Assembly: GCA_002494625.1 (NCBI GenBank)
Contig: DACH01000005.1
Coordinates: 1-64,000, forward strand
DNA: 64,000 nt
Direction of reading: 5' to 3'
Origin: Archaeoglobus sp. UBA234
Lineage (GTDB): Archaea > Halobacteriota > Archaeoglobi > Archaeoglobales > Archaeoglobaceae
Both the position numbers and the translations under genes were made by a program. How positions within the stretch are numbered: position 1 is the stretch's first letter; every line of letters starts with the position of its first letter. Shown piece after piece: positions 9,897 through 18,515 of this stretch. The notes below the pieces were generated by a model. It was not told where the DNA came from. It worked only from the letters and a program-made list of their open reading frames with translations, and made no database searches.

Positions 9897-10032
9897 TATA
9901 AAAGGAGCCTCAGATGAAGGTTTTTCTCCAGCCTATATGCTTTTCCAAATTATTGTTCATAATACACCCGGAAACGGAGATGATCAGTATGATGGGGATT
10001 ACAACCGCTGCGACTTTCCAAGTTAAATTCAT
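9897..10032 (-). pseudogene. lipoprotein signal peptide separated by a +1/-1 frameshift from the hydrolase body
   Basis: Reading down from ATG 10032 (preceded by GGGGGATG), the frame gives MNLTWKVAAVVIPIILIISV followed by SGCIMNN. That is a basic start, a hydrophobic core and a lipobox (VSGC), the pattern of a lipid-anchored exported protein. The frame then ends in TGA near 9911. Dropping one A from the A5 run at 9921-9925 (T5 on the plus strand) lets the frame run straight into the hydrolase, joining WRK to PSSEAPFILAATSKDG. Either the genome copy is mutated, the homopolymer was misread, or slippage joins the two parts. Confidence 0.6.
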
Positions 10033-10391
10033 CTTTTCATCCCCCAACACTCAACCTTCAACAACTATGATATTATTTTTCATATTCATTTTTATTAGAC
10101 TTTTTCCGATTATATTCATTTTGTCATAATTTCGGACAACTTTTTGCGGATATTGTCATAGACGAATTTGGATCGCGAATATTTGGAAAATGAGGGGAAG
10201 TCTCAAAATATTAGATTTCACTCGAGAATTGATGGGGTTTGAAGAATAAAAAATACACCATCGCTTTTCCATGACTTTGTTACTATCTGCCCCCAATCTA
10301 TCAGAGTGCAAAAAAGGAAAAAAATTAAATCTCAAAATGTAATTCCAGTTAGACTTGGTACTGTCACACCAATTTTATGTTAAATTTTATA
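10033..10391. other. 359-base intergenic stretch with promoter and a possible gene remnant
   Basis: The part next to 10033 should hold the promoter of the lipoprotein hydrolase; an AT-rich box (AATAATATCAT on the minus strand) lies near 10066-10076. Between 10134 and 10249 two neighbouring plus-strand frames look coding: GQLFADIVIDEFGSRIFGK, then, after a one-base switch, MRGSLKILDFTRELMGFEE and a stop. This looks like the C-terminal end of a decayed gene of unknown family. The rest, up to the end of the UPF0182 gene, shows nothing I can name. Confidence 0.3.
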
Positions 10392-13016
10392 TTAACGCCC
10401 TGCAGTCTGGTTTAGCTTATTGATGGTGTCCCCAAGCCTTTCAATGTACTCACCAAACCCGGTCCAGTTACCAGCCCCTGCCTCCTCTCTCGCCCTGTTG
10501 TAAAGCTCAACCAATTGCCTCACAAGATCCTGAACACTCTCCTCCTCAACGATTTCAGGAGCTTCCTCACCAAATACAGCTATCAAAGCCTCGTCAAGTG
10601 TTGGTCTCATCGCAAGCACATCTTTGTAAACAACTATAACACCCCTAAGCTCCGGAATCTGAGCGTTTACAGCCCTCAGATAGATGGGCTCTATGTATAG
10701 TATTGAGTTCTCTATAGGAATAACAAGCAAATTACCTCTTATTACCTTCGACCCAACCTGTCCCCAGAGGGTGAATAACTGGGAGATTTCAGCATTCTGA
10801 TCTATTCTCGCTTCTATCTGCATGGGACCATAAATCAGCTGACCTTTCGGAAATTCATACAGCCTTAACTCACCGTAATTCTCATCGCATCTTGCTGCCA
10901 TCCAAGCAATTATATTATCCCTTCCCTTTGGATTAAACGGAAGCATTAGCAAGAACTCCGGTTTGTCGTTTCCGGGTAGGGTTAGTATAACATAGTAAGG
11001 TTCCATTCCTATTCTGGTATCCTCAAAAATCTCCTGTGGGATTACCCATACATCTTCACGATTGTAGAATGTTTTGGCATCATCCATGTGGAAGGTTGCG
11101 TAAATGTTTGCTTGAACTTCAAACAGATCAACCGGATATCTTATGTGGGCCCTCTCTTCCTTACTCATTTTGTCTGCTGAGATGAAAAGATCCGGAAATG
11201 CTTTCATCAAAACCCTAATCACCGGCTCTTCCTGAATAACATAGAATTTGGGGGTTCCGTTGTAGGTATCTACAAAAACCTTAACCGGATTTCGAACATA
11301 GTTAAATGTCGGATATTTTGCAGAGTACGGGAACTTGTCAAGAGTCGTATACGAATCGATTATCCAGTACTGCTTTCCATCTATTACGGCAATATAGGGG
11401 TCTTTGTCATACACGAGGAAGGGTGCTATCGTCGATATTCTATCTATTATATTCCTGTGAAACATCAGACTGCTTTCAGCTGTGATGTAATTGCTCAGCA
11501 GAAAACTAATGTCGGCAAATTTTATTGAGTATATAAGCTTTTTAAAGTACGAATCGAGCTTAACCCCGCCGGAACCGTTGTAAGTTGTTAGGATATTGCC
11601 TTCACCTAGAGGGTAGTCAAATTCCTTCTGTTTGGTTTTAACGATCACATAATTTGTTGTCAGCTCACCGTAGTATATCTCTGGCCTTTCGATAGCTATT
11701 TTTCCCTTTGGAGGGATATCCTCAATTATCAGATCAGGCAACCCCACCTTGGTTACAGAATTCACCGGCGAGGCAACAACACCATAACCATGAGTAAATA
11801 TCAGATGCTCGTTAAGCCATGTTTTCGCTCTCGGCGATAGCAAATCGATTGATAGCTCCCTTGTGGAGATCATTATCTGCGTGTACCTTCCATCGATGTA
11901 GTAACGATCTACATCAACATCATTTATGAAATAATAGGTTCTTATCTGCTGCATCTGCCTGTAAACGCTGAGCAAAGGACGATGATCCCAGATTCTGATA
12001 TTATCTATAGTACCACGATTTCTCTCAATTGTATCGACGCTGAGGTTGTCTTCAGCAGAATAGTACATCTTCTTAACGTCCAAGCCATAAGCGAGTCTCG
12101 TAAAGTTGATTCCATATCGTATGTATTCCTCCTCCCTAGCAAGTTCATTCGGCTCAACTTTAAGCCTCTGAACCACAGCAGGCACAACGACAATTGAAAT
12201 GAGTATCACGACTATCAGAACGGAGAAAAGTATGGGCATCGCATTGATGTTTCGTTTATAGCCGAAATAGATACTTCCTGCAGCGAAAAGAAGCGAAAAT
12301 ATCGCAACCAATCCCATCGCAGGAAGTCTTATGTACACATCCGTATAGCCAGCGCCCATCACAGCTCCACTTGGAGAAGTCAGCAAATCAAATCTCGCAA
12401 AGTAGAAGTATGCTGCTATGAAGATGAAGATGCCAGCTAAAAGCAGGGAGATGTGGACGTATCCTGCTTGAGGGAACTTATCCTTGAATTCATCAAAACT
12501 TTCTATCCATCTGAATACAAAACCATAGTAAGCTACTGAAATCAAGATGGTAAGCAAGAGCAATGCGAGGAAAAAGAAAAGTATACTCTGAATGAATGGA
12601 AGCTTGAAAACATAGAAAGAGACATCAAGCCCAAAAATCGGATCTTTAAGGTTGAAGTCAACTGAGTTCGTGAAGTAAACGTATTGCAACCATATGCGAG
12701 AAAAGAGTAGAGCTACTATTAGAGCCAGTAATATATTTACCCAGAATGGCAGTTTGAGAGGTTCACCAAGCTCATGGCTTACTCTTCGAAGAGCAAGGTG
12801 GTTGAGGCTGAACAGAACAAGAGCAGAAGCAAGAAAGATCACAAACAGGATGACTTTGTAATACAGTATGGCTATAAAGACGGAGTCGAGATTGAGGGAC
12901 TCAAACCAGAGGAACTCCGTGTAAAGATGTAAGGCGATACTTAGAGAAACCAAAAGTGCAACAAATATAACTGGAATTATTCTCACATCTTTTATTATTT
13001 CGAATTTTTTCTCCAT
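10392..13016 (-). CDS. UPF0182 family membrane protein
   Basis: The 874-residue protein has seven predicted membrane helices in the first 300 residues (the first at about 12-31, the last at about 262-285), followed by a long outward-facing domain and an acidic C-terminal tail (EEAPEIVEEESVQDLV). The WFxSL segment after helix 1, the internal LTSPSGAVMGAGYTDVY and the later REEEYIRYGINFTRLAYGL and RTYYFINDVDVDRY blocks are typical of UPF0182/COG1615. The family's function is not known. Length is slightly short of the 900-1000 residues usual in bacteria. It is transcribed alone; no partner gene suggests a role. Confidence 0.9.
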   Translation of the reverse strand: MEKKFEIIKDVRIIPVIFVALLVSLSIALHLYTEFLWFESLNLDSVFIAILYYKVILFVIFLASALVLFSLNHLALRRVSHELGEPLKLPFWVNILLALIVALLFSRIWLQYVYFTNSVDFNLKDPIFGLDVSFYVFKLPFIQSILFFFLALLLLTILISVAYYGFVFRWIESFDEFKDKFPQAGYVHISLLLAGIFIFIAAYFYFARFDLLTSPSGAVMGAGYTDVYIRLPAMGLVAIFSLLFAAGSIYFGYKRNINAMPILFSVLIVVILISIVVVPAVVQRLKVEPNELAREEEYIRYGINFTRLAYGLDVKKMYYSAEDNLSVDTIERNRGTIDNIRIWDHRPLLSVYRQMQQIRTYYFINDVDVDRYYIDGRYTQIMISTRELSIDLLSPRAKTWLNEHLIFTHGYGVVASPVNSVTKVGLPDLIIEDIPPKGKIAIERPEIYYGELTTNYVIVKTKQKEFDYPLGEGNILTTYNGSGGVKLDSYFKKLIYSIKFADISFLLSNYITAESSLMFHRNIIDRISTIAPFLVYDKDPYIAVIDGKQYWIIDSYTTLDKFPYSAKYPTFNYVRNPVKVFVDTYNGTPKFYVIQEEPVIRVLMKAFPDLFISADKMSKEERAHIRYPVDLFEVQANIYATFHMDDAKTFYNREDVWVIPQEIFEDTRIGMEPYYVILTLPGNDKPEFLLMLPFNPKGRDNIIAWMAARCDENYGELRLYEFPKGQLIYGPMQIEARIDQNAEISQLFTLWGQVGSKVIRGNLLVIPIENSILYIEPIYLRAVNAQIPELRGVIVVYKDVLAMRPTLDEALIAVFGEEAPEIVEEESVQDLVRQLVELYNRAREEAGAGNWTGFGEYIERLGDTINKLNQTAGR

Positions 13017-13535
13017 TCTTAAAAAATGTCTTTGTAGTATTTATTTTTTACTCTATTTTATTCAGGATTAAAATAATATATCTAACTAATATATGTGCTC
13101 GTTCCTATATGATGGCAAGTGTATGTGGATGGTAGATTATTTGGAAAATAGGAATATCTGCTTAAATTTGGGAAGATTTGATGTTGAAGAGGTTAGTTGG
13201 ATGGTGAAGAAAAATTTGACCTTATTTATGTTTTTCTCATCCATACGACACTTTATCACTTTCGCTATTAGACAAAATTTTTTTATGTATCAAAAATTGA
13301 CTACAGCTAATTGAATATTGAAAGGAAGCACTCTTCAGCTACACACCCTTTCGAGCTAAGTTCAGGCATCGACCTACTTTTAAGATTTCAATATATGTTG
13401 TTTGTAGAATTCAGAAAATATTGCTAAAATTCTGTTTTAGCCACTCTATAATCTTGCTTAGCTTTTTGTAGTACTCTGCAAGCCGCAATATGGAATTACC
13501 CAAAAGATTATATTACTTGAGATGCTTGTACTATT
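13017..13535. other. first half of an 891-base gene-poor stretch
   Basis: A 73-codon plus-strand frame at 13093-13314 (MCSFLYDGKCMWMVDYLENR...) has a TATA-like ATAATATATC about 20 bases upstream, but its second half is low-complexity aromatic and I doubt it is a gene. On the minus strand, 13503 to 13411 reads GNSILRLAEYYKKLSKIIEW and ends SNIF-stop, which is helical and protein-like and may be the tail of a lost gene. Nothing else is recognised up to the RNA candidate. Confidence 0.25.
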
Positions 13536-13655
13536 GGAGGCGAAGGTTAAGTTATAAGACCGAAAACCTACGGGGGTTTTCTAAGTCATAGGATTTTAAC
13601 TGAGAGTAAGGTGACTTACTCGTTGTTGATGGTAACATCCACCAACAATGCCTCC
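13536..13655 (+). ncRNA. candidate structured non-coding RNA (about 120 nt)
   Basis: The segment folds by eye into a closed multi-branch structure. The closing stem is GGAGGC (13536-13541) with GCCTCC (13650-13655). Inside are a long arm with GTTAA/TTAAC (13546-13550/13596-13600) capped by GAAAACC/GGTTTTC (13562-13568/13575-13581), a seven-pair hairpin GAGTAAG-GTGA-CTTACTC (13604-13621) with a GNRA loop, and a hairpin TTGTT-GATG-GTAA-CATC-AACAA (13623-13648) with a second GNRA loop. GNRA loops appear only on this strand. A TATA-like AGATTATATTA at about 13505-13515 lies some 26 bases before the first paired base, as for an independent gene. It matches no RNA class I can recall (not 5S, SRP, RNase P or a common riboswitch). 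Confidence 0.5.
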
Positions 13656-13690
13656 TATTTTATACAGGATACTATTTTTCTGAACTTAAA

Positions 13691-13834
13691 ATGCTGAACC
13701 AGTTTCTGACATCTGAAGGCTGGAAAACCTTAGAGTTTGGCTTGCTGCTTGCTTTTGGTGGCCATACAATAAATAAGAACTTCAAATGTGGATCGTTGGC
13801 ACATGGAGAAACTTTAATCTGTGCTTATTTCTGA
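13691..13834 (+). CDS. possible small protein or gene remnant (47 residues)
   Basis: An ATG-started frame downstream of the RNA candidate reads MLNQFLTSEGWKTLEFG and ends ETLICAYF. Its composition is protein-like, but it has no ribosome binding site or recognisable family. It could equally be the remains of a larger gene. The bases from 13835 to 13907 before the COG1361 gene hold a TTCGAA-containing stretch that resembles a broken tRNA arm but does not fold properly. Confidence 0.2.
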   Translation: MLNQFLTSEGWKTLEFGLLLAFGGHTINKNFKCGSLAHGETLICAYF

Positions 13835-13907
13835 AAGTCGAAAGGGCTTCGAACCTAAGGGTCAGTTATCCGGGTTCTGGCACATATCATTATCATTGTT
13901 TGTCAAA

Positions 13908-15494
13908 TCATCCTCTGTATCTCCTCCTCTTTAACGCAGCAGCAATAGCTATGAGAGCAGCCAAAAAGGCAGCAACATAGTATTCTACACCTATCATGCC
14001 GCTTTCGCCGACCGTGATGTAGAAGTAAATGGTCTCAACTCTCTCATCTCCGCTGGCATCCTTGGCACTCACCCTCATCTCCATTCTGTAGATTGTGTCT
14101 GTTATCACATCCTCGTCCACATCAACCTTGAATTTTATAACTCCTGCCTCCCCGGAGTTAAGGGATTGCAGATAAGCATCGGGAACCTTAACAAGTATCC
14201 CGGGACTCGGTTTTACCTGGGCATGGATATCTCTTGCAAGATCTCCTCTGTTGATGAGTTTGACCTCAACAATCTGATCATCAATTCCAGCATAGAGTGT
14301 CTGGTTGCATTCTGCTTCAAAATCTGGCACAGGCTTGATGTGAATTGAAACTTCATCTAAAAGCTCACTTTCTGAAGGATAGGGAGAGAGTAGCCTGTAA
14401 GAACCGCTGATCTGAATGCTGTAAAATCCAAATCCAGCGTCATCGTCTATCTCCACGGGCACCTTAATGTTTCTGACCTCTCCAGGCATGAGGTAACCTA
14501 GAGGAACCCCATCAATTTTTACATCAATTCCTTCGGGCTGTGAGAACTGGAGTATGAGGGATGAAACGGGGTAGCTGAAGCTGTTCATCACAAAAACATC
14601 TATAAAACCCTTCTCTCCTCTCTCAAACTCGTTATTTCCTGTGGATATCAAAATACCGCTGCTTAAAGACTGAAAGATTACAGCAAACTCCTCTAAACTC
14701 TTTGCCTTCACCCACTGGCTGCCGGTAAAGTACTCGTAGCTTATGTTGGCTCTGACAAGGTAGCTTCCAGCTCTGTCAGCCTTTACGCTGAAGGAAACTG
14801 TCTGCATTCCTGCTGATGGGAGTGACGGAATGTAGGCTTTTTGAGGGTCAAGAACATCTATATCTCCATCGAGTGTTATCTCCACAGCCTTTGCAACCCC
14901 ATTACCCTCATTCACGACATTAATTGTGAGTTGGCTAATCTCTGCTGTGTAGAATGTGGATCTTACAGGGAACAGTTTTATAATTGGCTCAACCCTCTGT
15001 GCAACTTCAATTTCAACTGGAAACTTAACCTCTTTTTTCTCGTAGAAGTACTTTGTTTTGTTCAAATCAACATAAACACTCCTCACTCTCTCATATTCCA
15101 CATGCAGTGTTAATACATGCTTTCCTGTTGTGTTTGGAGGTATAAGGATGAGGAAGGAAGCGGTTTGCATGTTTTGAGCAGGGAGAACAGGGATAAGAAC
15201 CCTTCCGGAAATTGCTTCCACGATCCCGTCTCCTTCAAGCCAGGCTGTGAGGTTGTAAGCATTGAGAGAGACATTATACAGAATCTCTTTTTCAGCATCT
15301 CCACTTTTGATTTCTCCGTATTTTGCGGTGTTGGCGATAATTACCTGCAGGTTGTAACTCTGCCCTGCAGGTACGATTTTGCTTCCAGCAGCATATACAT
15401 TGATTTGAGGCTCATCCCACGCATAAGCTGCTTTTGAAGGAGCTAATAGCTGAGCTAAAATTATAAGAACCAGAACAAAAATCAACCATCTCAT
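13908..15494 (-). CDS. secreted COG1361-type S-layer/CARDB-like protein with C-terminal membrane anchor
   Basis: A signal peptide (about 1-23, ending APSKAAYA) starts this 528-residue protein. The body is built from beta-sandwich repeats of the kind found in NEW3/CARDB/COG1361 proteins (VNEGNGVAKAVEITLDG; VKLINRGDLARDIHAQVK). A single helix (about 500-520, VEYYVAAFLAALIAIAAAL) followed by KRRRYRG anchors it with the body outside. It ends an operon with an ABC-2 exporter: its start overlaps the permease stop at 15494. Such pairs are frequent in archaea, and the secreted protein may be a substrate-handling or accessory subunit of the exporter. The substrate is unknown. Confidence 0.85.
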   Translation of the reverse strand: MRWLIFVLVLIILAQLLAPSKAAYAWDEPQINVYAAGSKIVPAGQSYNLQVIIANTAKYGEIKSGDAEKEILYNVSLNAYNLTAWLEGDGIVEAISGRVLIPVLPAQNMQTASFLILIPPNTTGKHVLTLHVEYERVRSVYVDLNKTKYFYEKKEVKFPVEIEVAQRVEPIIKLFPVRSTFYTAEISQLTINVVNEGNGVAKAVEITLDGDIDVLDPQKAYIPSLPSAGMQTVSFSVKADRAGSYLVRANISYEYFTGSQWVKAKSLEEFAVIFQSLSSGILISTGNNEFERGEKGFIDVFVMNSFSYPVSSLILQFSQPEGIDVKIDGVPLGYLMPGEVRNIKVPVEIDDDAGFGFYSIQISGSYRLLSPYPSESELLDEVSIHIKPVPDFEAECNQTLYAGIDDQIVEVKLINRGDLARDIHAQVKPSPGILVKVPDAYLQSLNSGEAGVIKFKVDVDEDVITDTIYRMEMRVSAKDASGDERVETIYFYITVGESGMIGVEYYVAAFLAALIAIAAALKRRRYRG

Positions 15495-16594
15495 CAGGAA
15501 CCACCTCCCGTACTTATTTTTCTCCTCAAAAGGCGAGTGGCGAGGAGAGTTGTGAGCAGGGTGTAGAAAACCAGCACACCAACATAGGGATAGACAACAT
15601 CCAGCCCATTACCCTTTATCATAATGTTTCTGAAGGCGATATTTGCATATGTGAGGGGAATGAAGTATGCAATAAGCCTTGCAATCTCAGGCATGCTCTC
15701 AAGAGGATAAAAGAATCCGGATAGGAAGATACTCACTATCGCCATCAGCATACTAGCCTGAATTCCCTGCAGTTGCGTTGCGGATACTGCGGAAATTGCC
15801 AGGCCAAGGCCAATCGAACCAGTCAAAAAAAGAAGCTGGACAGCAAAGAGGAGCAATATGCTGCCCCTCACTTCCACATTGAAAAGGTAATGGGAAATGA
15901 GCATAACATTGAAGATGTCCACAACAATTATGCCTGTTATAGCTAAGAATTTGCCTGCAATTAAATCTACGCTCCTCAATGGAGTTGCCATAATAAGTTC
16001 CAGAGTCCCTTCCTCTCGTTCTCTGGCAATGGAGCTGGCTGAGAGAATCAAACCGAGCATCTGGATTACCACACCGATTATGGCTGGAGCGATGAAGTCG
16101 ATCATCCTTGTTTTGGTGGTGAATATGTAGCGCTGTTCAACAGAAATCCCTCCGTTAAGCTCCCTCGAAAGAGAGGATGAAATTCTCTCAATTAAATTGA
16201 GGGCAGTTATGGCTACATTGAAGTTCGATTCGTCAACAAAAACCTCTATTTTCCCTTTATTCAGAACATCATTGGCAAATCCTTCAGGTATGTGGATTGC
16301 TACCTGAATATCTCCCCGCTTGATCATCTCCACGGCTTCGCTGGTTGTGGCAGCAAAATATCGTAGATCGAGGATCTCGGTGGATGAGATGGCTGAGATT
16401 ATCTGTTTGGATGCAACGCTGGAGTCATCATCTATTATTACAGCAGGAACGTTCTTTATTTCACCTGAGAAAGCGTATCCAAATACTGTAATCAGAATGA
16501 TGGGCTGCATTATTAAAATTGCAAGTAGCCTTTTCTCTCTTACCACCACCTTCAATTCCTTCACAAATACTGCTAAGGTCTCCCTGTTACCCAT
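15494..16594 (-). CDS. ABC-2 type transporter permease
   Basis: The 366-residue permease has one N-terminal membrane helix (about 22-42), a large outer domain with VPAVIIDDDSSVASKQII, and five C-terminal helices containing the ABC-2 signature region REREEGTLELIMATPLRS. This is the YhaP/DrrB-like layout used for export of drugs, lipids or polysaccharides. The frame opens at 16606 with TTG/GTG codons, but ATG 16594, preceded by GGTGGTGAG and overlapping the ATPase stop by eight bases, is the better start. It works with the ATPase upstream and the COG1361-type protein downstream. Confidence 0.92.
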   Translation of the reverse strand: MGNRETLAVFVKELKVVVREKRLLAILIMQPIILITVFGYAFSGEIKNVPAVIIDDDSSVASKQIISAISSTEILDLRYFAATTSEAVEMIKRGDIQVAIHIPEGFANDVLNKGKIEVFVDESNFNVAITALNLIERISSSLSRELNGGISVEQRYIFTTKTRMIDFIAPAIIGVVIQMLGLILSASSIAREREEGTLELIMATPLRSVDLIAGKFLAITGIIVVDIFNVMLISHYLFNVEVRGSILLLFAVQLLFLTGSIGLGLAISAVSATQLQGIQASMLMAIVSIFLSGFFYPLESMPEIARLIAYFIPLTYANIAFRNIMIKGNGLDVVYPYVGVLVFYTLLTTLLATRLLRRKISTGGGS

Positions 16595-17504
16595 TCTCAC
16601 CACCAATAAACTTCAGAAAAGCATCTTCCAGCGTAAGCTTCTTTGTCTCTGCGTATGTAACGGGCAAGTTGTGCTTTCTGAGAATCTCAACAACCGATGG
16701 AAGAGTTTTGGCGGAATTCTCAACCAGAACAGCAATCTTATCCTCTACAACTTCAGAATTAAATCCGAAACTTTTGAGAATTCTCAAAGCTTCCTGTTTT
16801 TTTATCGAATCAATAAGGATGAGTTCTCCTCCTAAAGCACGTCTTTTTATTTCATCTGCATTGCCTTCAGCCATTTTCGCACCATTTCGCATCACAATCA
16901 GTCTGTGACAATTTTCAGCCTCATCCATGTAATGGGTTGTAACGAGAATCGTTTTTCCCTCTTTGTTAAGATCTCTGAAGTGCTCCCAGAATGCCCTTCG
17001 CAAAGGTGGATCGACGCCAGCGGTGGGCTCATCGAGAATGAGCATCTCCGGATCGTGAATCATTGAACAGGCGAGCATCAGCCTTTGCTTCATTCCTCCA
17101 CTCAGATTTTTTACCAGTTTATCCTTCCATCTCTCAAGCTCTGCTATTCGCAGCAACTCGTCCATTCTTCTGCTCATTTCACTCTTTTCAACACCGTAGA
17201 TGGATGCAAAAAACCGCATATTTTCTTCGACGGTCAGATTCTGATACAGAGAAAAGCTCTGAGGCATGTAGCCTATCTTTCTTCTGACTTCTACACTGCT
17301 TACATCTTCTCCGGCTATCTCTATTCTGCCTTCGAAGGATACGAGGCCAAGAATGGCTTTTATTGTGGTGCTCTTGCCAGCTCCGTTTGGACCGAGCATT
17401 CCAAGGATCTCTCCCTCCTTAACCTGAAAGCTGAGCTTGTTGACTGCTACAAACTCTCCGTATCTAACTGTTAGGTTTTCGATCACCAACTTTGCCTTGG
17501 GCAT
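16587..17504 (-). CDS. ABC transporter ATP-binding protein
   Basis: This 305-residue ATPase energises the ABC-2 permease encoded next to it. It shows Walker A GPNGAGKST (about 36-44), the Q-loop YMPQSFSLY, the signature LSGGMKQR (about 135-142), Walker B LILDEPTAGVDP (about 155-166) and the H-loop TTHYMDEAE. A C-terminal extension of about 80 residues, typical of DrrA/CcmA-like exporters, follows. It is the first gene of the three-gene operon and is read from a promoter shared with the divergent regulator. No Shine-Dalgarno is visible, so the mRNA is probably leaderless. Confidence 0.95.
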   Translation of the reverse strand: MPKAKLVIENLTVRYGEFVAVNKLSFQVKEGEILGMLGPNGAGKSTTIKAILGLVSFEGRIEIAGEDVSSVEVRRKIGYMPQSFSLYQNLTVEENMRFFASIYGVEKSEMSRRMDELLRIAELERWKDKLVKNLSGGMKQRLMLACSMIHDPEMLILDEPTAGVDPPLRRAFWEHFRDLNKEGKTILVTTHYMDEAENCHRLIVMRNGAKMAEGNADEIKRRALGGELILIDSIKKQEALRILKSFGFNSEVVEDKIAVLVENSAKTLPSVVEILRKHNLPVTYAETKKLTLEDAFLKFIGGENG

Positions 17505-17530
17505 GCTTATTACTTATAATCGAAAAAAAC

Positions 17531-17563
17531 TATTTAAATCTGTTGTAACTGAAATAGTAACAA
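17531..17563. promoter_or_regulatory. shared divergent promoter with palindromic TATA box and candidate operator
   Basis: The 58 bases between the exporter operon and the regulator gene hold one nearly symmetric TATA element, TATTTAAATC (17531-17540). It lies about 31 bases from the ATPase start and about 27 from the regulator ATG, so it can serve both directions. Between it and the regulator start is TTGTAACT-gaaat-AGTAACAA (17543-17563), an imperfect palindrome matching at seven of eight positions. It covers the expected transcription start of the regulator gene and is a natural site for binding of that TrmB-like protein. Confidence 0.55.
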
Positions 17564-18354
17564 TGTTTGAGGATGTTGTGACGAAGCTTGTGAGACTTGG
17601 ATTAAGGGAATACGAGGCGAAGGTTTACGCTGCATTAGTAGGGCTTGGAGAGGGAACGGCAAGACAGATCCATGAAGCAAGCGGTGTTCCACGCCCCCGG
17701 GTTTACGATGTTCTGGAAGAGTTGTCCATGAAAGGCTTTGTGGAAGTAAGACACGGAACCCCTGTGAGCTACAAGGCTGTGGAGCCCAGTAAGGTTATAT
17801 CCAAGCTTAGGGAGGATTTCGTAGCCACATCTCAGGAAGTTGTGGTAGAACTTGAGAAGTTAAATCTGGATTCGGTGAGAAAGGCATCACCGATATGGTA
17901 TGTGAGGGGAAGGTGGAGTATTAAGAGCAGGGTTGAAGATCTGATCGAGAGAGTTGACAGAGAGCTGATTGTACTGTGTAATAAGACGGATTTGCTGAAG
18001 GAATTTTCCGGGAAGATAAGAGAAATTTCCTACGAGAAGTCAGTTATCTGCCTGATGGTGAGAGGGGATAAAGAGCTGATAAAACAGCTGGGAAATGCAG
18101 ATGTCAGAGAGCTGGTTGAAATTGGTGATTTCATAAACGAGGTGTTTCAGGGAAGGGCGTTCAGGGGTGTGATAGAAGTAGATGGTGTGAAATATGTCGT
18201 GGAATACCTTTTCATAGCTGATGGTAAGGAGTCGATGCTTATTTATGAAGTCAATGGGGAGAGAATGGCCATATCAATCAAACTGCCCATCATTACGTTC
18301 ATACAGAGGATGTTTCTCAAGAGGATTATTGACAGTTCCAGAAGGATCGTCTGA
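17563..18354 (+). CDS. TrmB-family transcriptional regulator
   Basis: The first 75 residues form a winged helix of TrmB type: LGLREYEAKVYAALVGLGEG, then ARQIHEASGVPRPRVYDVLEEL. A coiled linker and a C-terminal domain of about 150 residues follow; the latter resembles the TrmB effector domain with its PLD-like fold (SIKSRVEDLIERVDRELIVL). The ATG at 17563 (263 residues) is preferred to upstream in-frame codons because TATTTAAATC lies about 27 bases before it and the frame there overlaps the divergent gene. By position it should control the ABC exporter operon and itself. The ligand is unknown; TrmB proteins often bind sugars. Confidence 0.88.
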   Translation: MFEDVVTKLVRLGLREYEAKVYAALVGLGEGTARQIHEASGVPRPRVYDVLEELSMKGFVEVRHGTPVSYKAVEPSKVISKLREDFVATSQEVVVELEKLNLDSVRKASPIWYVRGRWSIKSRVEDLIERVDRELIVLCNKTDLLKEFSGKIREISYEKSVICLMVRGDKELIKQLGNADVRELVEIGDFINEVFQGRAFRGVIEVDGVKYVVEYLFIADGKESMLIYEVNGERMAISIKLPIITFIQRMFLKRIIDSSRRIV

Positions 18355-18368
18355 ATGTGTTTCCAGTT

Positions 18369-18402
18369 GGTATGGATGTACTTCCCTTATGGGATCCATA
18401 CC
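18369..18402 (+). terminator. strong hairpin after the TrmB-like gene
   Basis: Fifteen bases after the stop codon, GGTATGGAT (18369-18377) pairs perfectly with ATCCATACC (18394-18402). Inside, CCC-ttat-GGG forms a small top stem, leaving a six-base one-sided bulge (GTACTT). No T run follows directly, so a classical terminator is doubtful. It lies between convergent genes and may protect or end the transcripts. Confidence 0.4.
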
Positions 18403-18515
18403 CTGACAAGTTTATGGTGAGGAATGGATTAACCAATATCTTTTGCAAACCATCTTAGGCACCGCTCGGTATGATTCTGATTATTTCGAAGCAAATTTTC
18501 AAAATCTGGGCTAAC

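Noticed and set aside
13840..13900. TTCGAA stretch resembling a tRNA T arm before the COG1361 gene
   Set aside because: The flanking stems do not pair on either strand and no anticodon arm or acceptor can be drawn.
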